Positions 35,802 through 43,543 of a stretch of DNA of 64,000 bases are shown piece after piece. How positions within the stretch are numbered: the first letter of the stretch is position 1; every line of letters starts with the position of its first letter. Source of the DNA: JAITWN01 sp050486285 (GTDB lineage: Bacteria > Pseudomonadota > Gammaproteobacteria > SZUA-140); assembly GCA_050486285.1 (NCBI GenBank), contig JBJHCZ010000016.1:1-64000 (forward strand), in the 5' to 3' direction. The translations under genes were made by a program, and so were the position numbers. The notes beneath the pieces are model-generated. The model was not told the origin of the DNA, did not search any database, and saw only the letters and a list, made by a program, of their open reading frames with translations.

Positions 35802-35878
35802 CGCGATATCCTCCCTTTATAGTGTGCCGTCATCCATGCGGCCATTGTCACGCCTTTTCGCGGCGGTGGAAAGGGTCG

Positions 35879-36289
35879 CTACGGCAGCGGCACGGCCGGC
35901 GGCGGGATCCGGAACGCGCTGTGGTCCGCCGACGGGTGATAGACCTTCGACGGCCGGCCGTTCGCGGCGAGACGGCGATGCGCCTCGTGCCAGTCCGGCA
36001 GCTTTGCCTCCTTCTGCTCCCAGTGCACGACCGCGGCCTCGTCGCACCACTCAGGCAGTCGCGCCATCGCCTTGCGATGCGGCGGCGCCATCATGAACGC
36101 ACGCATCGCGTCCTCGTCTTCCCACGACGTCGCGGTCCAGAACGTCAGCCTCGACTCACGCACGAGATCGATGCCGAGGATCCCGGCCGACCGCTGCGCC
36201 TGGCGCGCCGAGCGCATTGCGTAGTAGACAAAGGCCGGGACGAAACGGAACGAACGCACGCGGAGGCGGGTGACGGCAATCAGGGGCAT
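35879..36289 (-). CDS. Antibiotic-biosynthesis-monooxygenase-like / DUF3291-like protein
   Basis: This 136-residue soluble protein has a ferredoxin-like pattern (MPLIAVTRLRVRSFRFVPAFVYYAMRSARQAQRSAG, SRLTFWTATSWEDEDAMRAFMMAPPHRKAMARLPEWCDEAAVVHW). It resembles dimeric alpha-beta barrel proteins of the ABM / DUF3291 / spheroidene-monooxygenase-like group. I chose ATG 36289, the start of the first strand; an upstream ATG at 36334 lies close to the tRNA gene. No substrate or partner is suggested by the neighbours. Confidence 0.6.
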   Translation of the reverse strand: MPLIAVTRLRVRSFRFVPAFVYYAMRSARQAQRSAGILGIDLVRESRLTFWTATSWEDEDAMRAFMMAPPHRKAMARLPEWCDEAAVVHWEQKEAKLPDWHEAHRRLAANGRPSKVYHPSADHSAFRIPPPAVPLP

Positions 36290-36338
36290 GAGCTTGTGCC
36301 AGGTCGTCTCTTGTCGGGCGCCTTGAGCAGACAATATT

Positions 36339-36414
36339 TGGTGGGCCGTCCGCGGCTCGAACGCGGGACCAACGGATTAAAAGTCCGGTGCTCTACCAAC
36401 TGAGCTAACGGCCC
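36339..36414 (-). tRNA. tRNA-Lys (anticodon UUU)
   Basis: The 76-base cloverleaf reads GGGCCGTTAGCTCAGTTGG at the 5' end. The anticodon loop ACTTTTAAT has anticodon TTT, and the T-arm is GTTCGAGCC. The acceptor closes as CGGCCC, and CCA is encoded. All stems pair. It is the only tRNA gene in the window. Confidence 0.97.
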
Positions 36415-36428
36415 GTGGAAGGAGGCCT

Positions 36429-36458
36429 ATTGTAGCGGCAATACCGACAGGTCGCCAA
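36429..36458 (-). promoter_or_regulatory. Candidate sigma-70 promoter of tRNA-Lys
   Basis: Read on the minus strand, TTGGCG and TACAAT are separated by 18 bases. TACAAT ends 14 bases before the first base of the tRNA. Confidence 0.55.
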
Positions 36459-36460
36459 AT

Positions 36461-36653
36461 CAAAGGGGTCAGACTCGTTTGATCGGGATCGTTCCGTGGT
36501 AGAAGCCTGTGATCCTCGCCGGTTACGGGACACGCTTTGAATACATCCCTGTACGCTCTACGGCCGCATCCCTGCGGCCGTACGGTCCCGTAACCGGCGA
36601 GGACCACAGGCTTTGAGAGAGTCGCGGGCGATCAAACGAGTCTGACCCCTTTG
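36461..36653. mobile_element. 193-bp MITE-like palindromic element (GGGGTCAGA family, copy 2)
   Basis: Three nested inverted repeats make the whole element nearly self-complementary. Outer arms at 36461-36485 and 36629-36653 are perfect over 25 bases (core GGGGTCAGACTCGTTTGATC). Middle arms at 36503-36530 and 36586-36613 match at 27 of 28. An inner hairpin has arms TACGGCCGCA / TGCGGCCGTA around TCCC. It carries no ORF of note and sits between tRNA-Lys and queC. The structure suggests a non-autonomous element or a REP/BIME-like unit mobilised by an enzyme not present here. Confidence 0.8.
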
Positions 36654-36654
36654 A

Positions 36655-37347
36655 TCATTCGATCCGGTAGCGGGTCGGGTCGGGGAGGCCGGCGGCAGCG
36701 AAGCCCGCGGCGCGCAAACGGCAGGCGTCGCAGCGGCCGCAGGCGCGGCCTTCGGTGTCGGCCTGGTAGCACGACACCGTCTGCGCGTAGTCGACACCGA
36801 GACGCGCGCCCTCGCGTATGATCTCCGCCTTGCTCATCGCGATCAACGGCGCGTGCACCTTGAACGGCCGGCCCTCGACGCCGGCGCGGGTCGCGAGATT
36901 GGCCATGCGTTCGAACGCGGCGATGTATTCCGGACGGCAGTCCGGATAGCCGGAGTAGTCGACGGCGTTGACGCCGATGAACAGGTCGCGCGCATCGAGC
37001 GTCTCGGCCCAGGCCAGCGCGAGGGCGAGAAACACGGTATTGCGCGCCGGCACATAGGTCACCGGGATGCCCTCGCCCGGCGACTCCGGCACCGCGATTG
37101 CGGCGTCGGTCAGCGCCGAGCCGCCATGTTCGCCGAGCGCAGGCAGCGCAATGATGCGGTGCTCGACTGCGCCGAGGCCCGCCGCGAGGCGACGCGCCGC
37201 CGCGAGTTCGGCGTCGTGGCGCTGGCCGTAGGCAACGCTCAGCGCATGACAGCGCCAGCCCTGCGCCGCCGCGAGCGCGAGCAGCGTCGCCGAGTCGAGG
37301 CCGCCCGACAGCAGCACGACCGCGTGCCTGTCCGGATGCGCCGTCAT
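36655..37347 (-). CDS. queC: 7-cyano-7-deazaguanine synthase
   Basis: This 230-residue enzyme converts 7-carboxy-7-deazaguanine to preQ0 in queuosine biosynthesis, using ATP and ammonia. It has the PP-loop LLSGGLDSATLLALA (about 13), SVAYGQRHDAEL, and the C-terminal zinc site with three Cys in ACGRCDACRLRAAGF plus an upstream Cys in TVSCYQAD. I chose ATG 37347, which overlaps the queE stop (ATGA). The gene ends two bases after the MITE-like element, so its final residues sit against the repeat. Confidence 0.95.
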   Translation of the reverse strand: MTAHPDRHAVVLLSGGLDSATLLALAAAQGWRCHALSVAYGQRHDAELAAARRLAAGLGAVEHRIIALPALGEHGGSALTDAAIAVPESPGEGIPVTYVPARNTVFLALALAWAETLDARDLFIGVNAVDYSGYPDCRPEYIAAFERMANLATRAGVEGRPFKVHAPLIAMSKAEIIREGARLGVDYAQTVSCYQADTEGRACGRCDACRLRAAGFAAAGLPDPTRYRIE

Positions 37348-38030
37348 CGCCCCTTCACGTTGCCCCACAGCAGCTTGTGCAACTGGATCTGCAAGCGCAC
37401 CGGCAAGCCGTCCTCGAGGATCCAGTCGGCGAGCCGGCCGGGTTCGAGTTCGCCGTGCGCCGGCGACAGCAGCAGTTCGCAGCGCGCCGCAAGTTCGCGA
37501 TCGCGGATCTGCCCGCGCGCCCATTCGTAGTCGGCGCGGTCGCGCAGCACGAATTTGATCTGGTCGCGCGGGCCGAGGATGTCGATGTTCGCGTAGAGAT
37601 TCCTGCCGGACTCGCCGGACCCCGGCGCCTTGAGATCGACGACCCGGATGACGCGCGGATCGACCGCGGCGACATCGAGCGCGCCGCTGGTCTCGAGCGA
37701 GACTTCGAATCCGGCATCGCACAGCAGCGACAACAGCGGCAGGCAGTTTTTCTGCGCCAGCGGCTCGCCGCCGGTCACGGTGACATGGCGGGCCGGGTAG
37801 GCGCGCACGCGCGCGACGATATCCCCGAGCGTCATGGTCTCGCCGCCGGTGAAGGCATAGGGGGTATCGCACCAGACGCAGCGCAAGGGGCAACCGGTCA
37901 GGCGCACGAAGACGGTCGGCAGGCCGACGCTGCGCGACTCGCCCTGGATCGAAAAGAAGATTTCGGTAATGCGAAGCGTCAGCGCGCGGGTCGCGGGCTC
38001 ATCGGCGCGGTATTCGGGGTTTGCGTTCAT
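37344..38030 (-). CDS. queE: 7-carboxy-7-deazaguanine synthase (radical SAM)
   Basis: This 228-residue radical SAM enzyme makes 7-carboxy-7-deazaguanine from carboxytetrahydropterin. The CX3CX2C cluster motif is CPLRCVWCDT (about 50-57), followed by TPYAF, VTVTGGEPLAQ and LETSGALDV. EIFFSIQGESRSVGLPTVFVRLTGC near the N-terminus is the QueE signature. I chose ATG 38030 (MNANPEY), since the upstream part overlaps cpoB. It is coupled to queC and lies downstream of the pal-cpoB genes. Confidence 0.95.
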   Translation of the reverse strand: MNANPEYRADEPATRALTLRITEIFFSIQGESRSVGLPTVFVRLTGCPLRCVWCDTPYAFTGGETMTLGDIVARVRAYPARHVTVTGGEPLAQKNCLPLLSLLCDAGFEVSLETSGALDVAAVDPRVIRVVDLKAPGSGESGRNLYANIDILGPRDQIKFVLRDRADYEWARGQIRDRELAARCELLLSPAHGELEPGRLADWILEDGLPVRLQIQLHKLLWGNVKGR

Positions 38031-38046
38031 CGCGCATGGCCGGAGA

Positions 38047-38937
38047 CTATCTTCCCTCGACACGCATGCGGTGCAGGCGGTTCTCGGCAAGCTGGCGCGC
38101 GGTGCTGGACGGATGCTCGCTGATGACACGGTTCAGCGCATCGCTGGCCTTGTTCCAGTCCTGCAGTTCGTAATGGCTGAAGCCGAGCTTGAGCAGGGCG
38201 TCGGCCGACTTGCCGCTGCCCGGATAGAGTTCGAGTACCTTGTTGAATTCGGCGATCGCATCCGAAAACTGGCGATTGACGTACTTGGCCTCGCCGAGCC
38301 AGTACTGGGCGTTCGCCGAGTATTGACCGTCCGGATAGCGGGCGAGGAAGTTGCGGAAGGCCGCGACCGAGGCCTCGTAGCGGCCCGCCTGCAGGTCGTC
38401 GAAGGCGCGCTGATAGGCGAGCCGTTCGGTATCCGGCTCATCGCGTCCGCGCACGCCGGCCCCGGCCGCGCCTGCTGCCGGGGTTGTCGCGGACGGCATC
38501 GCTACCGTCGGCGCAGCGCCCGGCGTTGCCGGCATCGCTGCCTGTTCCTGTCTTTGCTGCTGTGCGGCAGCAGCGCCGCTTTCGAGCTGGCGCATGCGCC
38601 GGTCGATGTCCACATAGAGGTCGCGCTGGCGCTGCTCGATGCCGAGCAGCTTGTGGTCCTGCATCTCCACAGTCCCGCGCAATTCCTGGACCTCGCGCTG
38701 CAAGGCATCGAGGCGACCAAGCATTTCCAGCAGGACCGGATTATCGGCCTGGCGTTCGAGACGGATGATGCGCTCCTCGAGACTGCCGGGGGCGCCGCCG
38801 CCCGGTGCCGCCTGCTGGCCGCGGGCATCAATCGGGCGTGACTCGACGACCGGGGCGGCGGCAAAGGCGTACAGGGGAAGCATCAGGCCTGCCGCGAGCG
38901 CCGTGATCCTTGTCCCTGTCGCCATTGCCACCCTCAT
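38047..38937 (-). CDS. cpoB: Cell division coordinator CpoB (YbgF)
   Basis: This 296-residue periplasmic protein has a signal peptide (residues about 1-27), then a coiled coil (about 45-110, ERIIRLERQADNPVLLEMLGRLDALQREVQELRG). Three TPRs form the C-terminus (ERLAYQRAFDDLQAGRYEASVAAFRNFLARYP, YWLGEAKYVNRQFSDAIAEFNKVLELYPGS, ALLKLGFSHYELQDWNKASDALNRV). CpoB links PBP1B to the Tol system during outer-membrane constriction. It lies 16 bases after pal in the Tol-Pal cluster. Confidence 0.94.
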   Translation of the reverse strand: MRVAMATGTRITALAAGLMLPLYAFAAAPVVESRPIDARGQQAAPGGGAPGSLEERIIRLERQADNPVLLEMLGRLDALQREVQELRGTVEMQDHKLLGIEQRQRDLYVDIDRRMRQLESGAAAAQQQRQEQAAMPATPGAAPTVAMPSATTPAAGAAGAGVRGRDEPDTERLAYQRAFDDLQAGRYEASVAAFRNFLARYPDGQYSANAQYWLGEAKYVNRQFSDAIAEFNKVLELYPGSGKSADALLKLGFSHYELQDWNKASDALNRVISEHPSSTARQLAENRLHRMRVEGR

Positions 38938-38953
38938 CCCGCCGACTTGCCGA

Positions 38954-39490
38954 CTAGCGATAGACGATCTCGACCCGACGATTCAGGCGCCAGGACTCCT
39001 CGTCGTGACCGAGCGCGACCGGGCGCTCCTCGCCGTAGCTGACGGTCTCGATCTGATTCGAGGCCACGCCCTGCAGCGTCATCATCGAACGCACGGCATT
39101 GGCGCGGCGTTCGCCGAGGCCCATGTTGTACTCGCGGGTGCCGCGCTCGTCGGTGTGGCCCTCGAGCACGATGCGGGTGCGCGGATTCGCCTTCAGGTAC
39201 TCCGAGTGCGCGCGAATGATGTCGCGAAACTCCGCCTTGATCTCGGCGCGATCGAAGTCGAAGTAGATGACGCGCTTCGACAGCAGGCTGCTCGGGTCAT
39301 CGAGCGGGCTGCCGGTGAAGCGGCCGTCGCCCGGCGCGCCCATCGCATCGGCGCCGGTGCGCGCATCACGGGTCGTATCGGTACCGCGCATGTCCTGCGT
39401 CGTGTCGGTCGCCTCCTCCTGCGTGGTCGCGCAGGCCGCGACCAGCGCGACCATCGCAACGATCAGGCCCATTCTGGAAAAAAAGTTCAT
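38954..39490 (-). CDS. pal: Peptidoglycan-associated lipoprotein
   Basis: This 178-residue outer-membrane lipoprotein has lipobox LVAAC (C20). A Thr/Asp-rich linker follows, then an OmpA-type peptidoglycan-binding domain (IYFDFDRAEIKAEFRDIIRAHSEYLKANPRTRIVLEGHTDERGTREYNMGLGERRANAV). Pal anchors the outer membrane to the wall and works with TolB at the division septum. It is separated from tolB by about 135 bases holding two small hairpins. Confidence 0.97.
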   Translation of the reverse strand: MNFFSRMGLIVAMVALVAACATTQEEATDTTQDMRGTDTTRDARTGADAMGAPGDGRFTGSPLDDPSSLLSKRVIYFDFDRAEIKAEFRDIIRAHSEYLKANPRTRIVLEGHTDERGTREYNMGLGERRANAVRSMMTLQGVASNQIETVSYGEERPVALGHDEESWRLNRRVEIVYR

Positions 39491-39554
39491 TGCCGTCTCC
39501 TTAGTGTGTCTCGGTTGTTATTGAAATATCCCTGCATACATCCTGCATTCATTC

Positions 39555-39589
39555 AGGCCGTCACTGTGGCCTCGACTCGCCTGCGAGTC
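39555..39589 (-). terminator. Two small hairpins between tolB and pal
   Basis: AGGCC-GTCACTGT-GGCCT (39555-39572) is followed at once by GACTCGC-CT-GCGAGTC (39574-39589). They sit in the only sizeable gap of the tol-pal cluster, downstream of tolB. No T-run follows, so they may attenuate, stabilise the tolB message or separate pal expression rather than terminate fully. Confidence 0.4.
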
Positions 39590-39625
39590 CGTGAATCCGC
39601 TCTCACTCTCTGATCATTCGTTCTT

Positions 39626-40924
39626 TTATCTCATATATGGTGACCACGAGGGCTCACGCGCCTGACCGCCCTGGAACACCAGGCGCTGGCGCACACGTCC
39701 GTCAACGGACACGACGGACAACAGCCCGCGCGCGCCCTCCTTCGTGGCATAGATGATCATGCTACCATTGGGCGCGAAACTTGGCGACTCATCCCGACCC
39801 GATTCCGTCAGCACCCTGAGCGCCCCGCTGCCGAGTTCCATCACCGCGATATTGAAGCCCCGCCCGCTGTTGTGGACCATCGCCAGGTAGCGGCCGTTCG
39901 GCGACAGCACCGGTCGCGCATTATAGGCCCCCTCGAAGGTCAGGCGCTCGACCTGACTGCCGTCGATCGAGGTCCGGTAGATCTGGGGCCGCCCGCCGCG
40001 GTCGGAGGTGAACACGATCGAACGCCCGTCCGGCGACCAGACCGGTTCGGTATCGATCGCGAAGCTGCGCGTCACCTGGGTCATTTGCCGGCTGGCGACG
40101 TCGTAGACATAGATGTTCGGGCTGCCGTCCCGCGACAGCACGATGGCCAGCTTGCGGCCGTCCGGCGACCACGCCGGGGCGCCGTTCAGCCCGCGGCTGC
40201 TCGACACTACCTCGCGGACGCCGGTATTGATGTTCTGGAGGTAGATCACCGGGGCGCCGGACTCGAACGATACGTAGGCGATGCGGTTGCCGTCGGGCGA
40301 CCACGACGGCGACATCAGCGGCTGTTCGGAGCGCAGCACCGGGCGCGGGTTGTGGCCGTCGGAGTCGGCAACCTCGAGCGCATAGCGGCGCACGCCGCCC
40401 GGCCCCTCGATCTCGGTGACGTAGGCGATGCGGGTCGCGAACGCCCCGGGCTCGCCGAGCAGGGTCTCGTAGATCATGTCGGCGATCTGGTGCGCGGTGC
40501 GCCGCAGGCCGGCGGCGTCGGTACGCATCGTGAAGCCGGTCAGCTGATTCTGGCGCAGCACGTCGAACAACTGGAAGCGGACCTCAAAACCGTCGCCCAT
40601 CGGGCGCACGCGGCCGACGACGACGCTGTCGACGCCGAGCAGGCGCCAGTCGCGGAAGTTGATCTGCGACCCCTCGCTCGGTCGCGACAGCATGTCGCGC
40701 TCGGGCAATGGCGAGAATCGCCCGCTGCGGTGCAGGTCGGCGGTAATGACGCCGGCGATGTTCTCGGGCGGACCGGCCGCGCCGCCCTCCCAGCCAAACG
40801 GCACGATCGCGATCGGCAGCGCGCCCTGCACGCCCTGGGTGATCTCGATCGTCAGTACCGCCTGCGCGTTCAGCGAGAACAACGCGCAGACCGCGAATAA
40901 CAGGCCTCTGTACGATATCTTCAT
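39626..40924 (-). CDS. tolB: Tol-Pal system protein TolB
   Basis: This 432-residue periplasmic protein has a signal peptide (LLFAVCALFSLNAQA), an N-terminal D1 domain, and a six-bladed beta-propeller with repeated SWSPDG/AYVSFE-type WD-like motifs (PSWSPDGNRIAYVSFESG, PAWSPDGRKLAIVLSRDG, PVWSPDGRSIVFTSDRGG). TolB shuttles between Pal and TolA/OmpA during outer-membrane invagination. Its start lies two bases after the tolA stop. Confidence 0.97.
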   Translation of the reverse strand: MKISYRGLLFAVCALFSLNAQAVLTIEITQGVQGALPIAIVPFGWEGGAAGPPENIAGVITADLHRSGRFSPLPERDMLSRPSEGSQINFRDWRLLGVDSVVVGRVRPMGDGFEVRFQLFDVLRQNQLTGFTMRTDAAGLRRTAHQIADMIYETLLGEPGAFATRIAYVTEIEGPGGVRRYALEVADSDGHNPRPVLRSEQPLMSPSWSPDGNRIAYVSFESGAPVIYLQNINTGVREVVSSSRGLNGAPAWSPDGRKLAIVLSRDGSPNIYVYDVASRQMTQVTRSFAIDTEPVWSPDGRSIVFTSDRGGRPQIYRTSIDGSQVERLTFEGAYNARPVLSPNGRYLAMVHNSGRGFNIAVMELGSGALRVLTESGRDESPSFAPNGSMIIYATKEGARGLLSVVSVDGRVRQRLVFQGGQAREPSWSPYMR

Positions 40925-40926
40925 GC

Positions 40927-41880
40927 CTAACCCTGCGGGTTGAATACAAATTCGAGTTCACGGAAACGATCGAACAGGCCGCTGTCGGCGGGCGGCACGC
41001 GCAGCGGCGACGCCCGGTAGACGGCGCGCTCGACCGAACTGTCGAACACCGGGTCGCCGCAACTCCTGACGATACGCACGTCGACGACGTCGCCGCCCGG
41101 GATCAGGTTGACGCGCACGGTACACCTGACGCCGGCGGTCCAGTTCGCCGGCTTGTTCCAGTTGCGCTCGACCTGCTGGCGAATGACCTCGACATAGCGT
41201 TCGACCTCGGACTGTTCCCGACGCGCGCGCTCGGCGGCGGCCTGTTCGTCGCGCCGCCGCTGTTCCTCGGCGAGACGCGCGGCCTCCTCCTTGCGACGCT
41301 GCTCTTCGGCGCGGCGCACCTCCTCCTGCCGGCGTTGCTCCTCGGCACGGCGGGCCTCTTCCTCGCGTCGGCGCTGCTCCTCGACCCGGCGCGTTTCTTC
41401 CTGGCGACGCTGCTCGGCGGCGCGCTGTTCCTCGCGCTTGCGCGTCTCCTCGGCCTGCTTGCGTTGCTCCTCGGCCTGGCGTCGCGCCTGTTCCTCCTGG
41501 CGCTTCGCCTCGGCAAGGCGCTGCTCCTCGCGCTTGCGCGCCTCTTCGGCCTGACGCTGCTGCTGCTCGGCGCGGCGGGCCTCCTCGCGCTGGCGCTGCA
41601 AGCGGGCCTCTTCCTCGGCGCGCTTGCGTTCCTCCGCCGCGCGCAGCTTTTCCATCTCCTCGCGCACCGCGGACTCATCGACGACGACCGCCTGCACGAC
41701 GTTGACCTCGGGCTGCGACGCGATCGGCTTCGAGGTCCATTCGAAGCTCATCACGAACATCAACAGGAAGCCGGCATGGACGAGCAAGGCATAACCGAGA
41801 TAGCGGGGCTCCTCGGCCAGGAACCTGAATGCGCCCCGCAGGCTCGAGAACACTTCACCGATGGACGTCCGTCCCGCCAT
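40927..41880 (-). CDS. tolA: Tol-Pal system protein TolA
   Basis: This 317-residue protein has one N-terminal TM helix (RYLGYALLVHAGFLLMFVMSF, about 24-44). A long charged helix (about 75-225) follows, made of Glu/Arg/Gln-rich repeats of the form RxEEQRRxEEARR. The C-terminal TonB/TolA domain (about 235-317) includes the Cys pair around VRCTVRVNLIPGGDVVDVRIVRSCGDPVFDSSVERAVYRASPL. TolA uses the proton motive force via TolQR to reach TolB and Pal. Its ATG overlaps the tolR stop by one base. Confidence 0.95.
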   Translation of the reverse strand: MAGRTSIGEVFSSLRGAFRFLAEEPRYLGYALLVHAGFLLMFVMSFEWTSKPIASQPEVNVVQAVVVDESAVREEMEKLRAAEERKRAEEEARLQRQREEARRAEQQQRQAEEARKREEQRLAEAKRQEEQARRQAEEQRKQAEETRKREEQRAAEQRRQEETRRVEEQRRREEEARRAEEQRRQEEVRRAEEQRRKEEAARLAEEQRRRDEQAAAERARREQSEVERYVEVIRQQVERNWNKPANWTAGVRCTVRVNLIPGGDVVDVRIVRSCGDPVFDSSVERAVYRASPLRVPPADSGLFDRFRELEFVFNPQG

Positions 41881-42320
41881 CAGCGCTGTCGCCGCGCGGC
41901 CGGTGCCGGCGGCTCGGTCATCAGCCCGACGCTCGGCGCGCCGGCCTTTTGCAGCAGGGTCATCACCGTCACCACCGAGCCGTAGTCGGCCGTCGCGTCG
42001 CCGCGCACCATGACCGGCGTGTCCGGCCGGTTGCGCAGCACCGCGGCCGCACGCTGGACCAGGGTATCGGCTTCGATCGGCGCCTCGGGGTCATCGCCGA
42101 CATTCAGATACATACGCCCGCCGGCATCGACCGACGCGATCAGCGGCTCGCGCTGTTCACTTTCGAGCAGCCGTGCCTCCGCCTGCGGCAACTGGACGCT
42201 GACGCCCATCGTCAGCATCGGCGCCGCGATCATGAACACGATCAGCAGCACCAGCATCACATCGATGTAGGGGACGATGTTGATCTCGGACATCGGCCGC
42301 TTGCGCACGCGCCTCAGCAT
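41880..42320 (-). CDS. tolR: Tol-Pal system protein TolR
   Basis: This 146-residue ExbD/TolR protein has a single TM helix with the functional Asp (INIVPYIDVMLVLLIVFMIAAPM, about 13-35). The periplasmic domain follows (VQLPQAEARL, LIASVDAGGRMYLNVGDDPE, PVMVRGDATADYGSVVTVMTLLQKAGA). It forms the TolQR motor that energises TolA. It is spaced 15 bases after tolQ. Confidence 0.96.
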   Translation of the reverse strand: MLRRVRKRPMSEINIVPYIDVMLVLLIVFMIAAPMLTMGVSVQLPQAEARLLESEQREPLIASVDAGGRMYLNVGDDPEAPIEADTLVQRAAAVLRNRPDTPVMVRGDATADYGSVVTVMTLLQKAGAPSVGLMTEPPAPAARRQR

Positions 42321-42335
42321 CGCGACAGTCTCTCC

Positions 42336-43010
42336 TTATCTCGCCCGCGCTTCCGGGGTCTGGCGCTGCAGCACGGCAGTGAACTCCTCGAGGAAGTTGT
42401 CGTAGCGATTGACCAGCTTCTCGACGTCGTTGATGTAGCGGTTGTAGGCGATGACCGCCGGGATCGCCGCGAACAGGCCCATCGCGGTCGCGATCAGCGC
42501 CTCGGCAATGCCGGGCGCAATCATCGCGATCGTCGCCTGGCTGACGTTGCCGAGCGCGCGGAAGGAATTCATGATGCCCCAGACGGTGCCGAACAGGCCG
42601 ATGAACGGGCTGATCGCGCCGACGGTCGCAAGGAACGGCAGGTGCACCTCGAGCAGATCCGCCTCGCGGTTCAGCGTGACGCGCATCGCCCGCCGGGTGC
42701 CGTCGAGCACCTCGCCGCGGCTCGCGCCCGGTTTCTGCGACAGGCGCAGATAACTGTTGAATCCGGTGTCGAAGATCTGTTCCGGGCCCTTGGTGACCCG
42801 CCCGGAGCGGGTGATGTTCTGGTGCAACTCCGCGAGATCGCCGCCGGACCAGAAGCGCGCCTCGAACTTGTCCATCGTCTCGCGCGCGGATTTCAGTTCC
42901 TTCCACTTGCGGAAGATCATCGTCCACGACAGCACCGAGGCCAGCACCAGGATCAGCATCACCATCTGCACCAGGAAACTGGCGCTGGCGACGAGACGGA
43001 ACAGCGACAT
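42336..43010 (-). CDS. tolQ: Tol-Pal system protein TolQ
   Basis: This 224-residue MotA/TolQ/ExbB channel protein has three TM helices (FLVQMVMLILVLASVLSWTMIF; the FLATVGAISPFIGLFGTVWGIMNSF region; IAEALIATAMGLFAAIPAVIAYNRY). The conserved Pro and Thr residues are in the last two. I chose ATG 43010 (MSLFRLV), preceded by GGAAG, rather than a TTG six codons upstream. Its start is one base from the ybgC stop. Confidence 0.96.
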   Translation of the reverse strand: MSLFRLVASASFLVQMVMLILVLASVLSWTMIFRKWKELKSARETMDKFEARFWSGGDLAELHQNITRSGRVTKGPEQIFDTGFNSYLRLSQKPGASRGEVLDGTRRAMRVTLNREADLLEVHLPFLATVGAISPFIGLFGTVWGIMNSFRALGNVSQATIAMIAPGIAEALIATAMGLFAAIPAVIAYNRYINDVEKLVNRYDNFLEEFTAVLQRQTPEARAR

Positions 43011-43011
43011 A

Positions 43012-43431
43012 TCAACTTCCACGTGCAATCTCCGCTAGCATGAATTCAGGTATCCGGCGCGGCCGCAGCGCCACCGTATCGATACAGGCCACTTCGACCA
43101 CCGCCGCGCACAATAATTCCCCGCCGCCGGCGCCCGCCGCCGTCGCGCGCGTGATTTCCTGGGCGAATGTCAGGCTCGCGGCGCGGCGTCCGGCAAGCCG
43201 CACGCCGACATCGAGGAGATCGTTGAATCTGCCCGGGCGCAGAAAATCGATCGATACGGAGCGGACGGCGAATATGATCCCGTGGTCCCTGCCGAGGACG
43301 TCCTGTTCGAAACCGAGGTTCCGCAACCACTCGGTGCGCGCCCGTTCCATGAACTTCAGGTAATTGGCGTAGTAGACGACGCCGCCGCTGTCCGTATCCT
43401 CGTAGTACACCCGCACTGGCCAGTAGAACAT
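43012..43431 (-). CDS. ybgC: Tol-Pal-associated acyl-CoA thioesterase YbgC
   Basis: This is a 139-residue hotdog-fold thioesterase of the 4HBT/YbgC family. The active-site Asp lies in YYEDTDSGGVVYYANYLKFMERARTEWL (about 10-36). Later elements are FAVRSVSIDFLRPGRFNDLLDV and ASLTFAQEI. YbgC hydrolyses short acyl-CoAs and associates with ACP. It heads the tol-pal operon, as in E. coli. Confidence 0.95.
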   Translation of the reverse strand: MFYWPVRVYYEDTDSGGVVYYANYLKFMERARTEWLRNLGFEQDVLGRDHGIIFAVRSVSIDFLRPGRFNDLLDVGVRLAGRRAASLTFAQEITRATAAGAGGGELLCAAVVEVACIDTVALRPRRIPEFMLAEIARGS

Positions 43432-43543
43432 CGGAAAGTCCGGTCAACAGGACAATAGCGGGCAATATTAGAATAATTCCCGGGGCATTGCCATGACAGG
43501 GCGTCGCCGGAGGGTGACGCCCATAGTGCTATTCCCGGCGGCG

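Noticed and set aside
40927..41880. Repetitive DNA within tolA as a possible tandem-repeat locus
   Set aside because: The repeats are imperfect and encode the expected charged helix of TolA; codon use varies between units, so they look like protein-level repetition.
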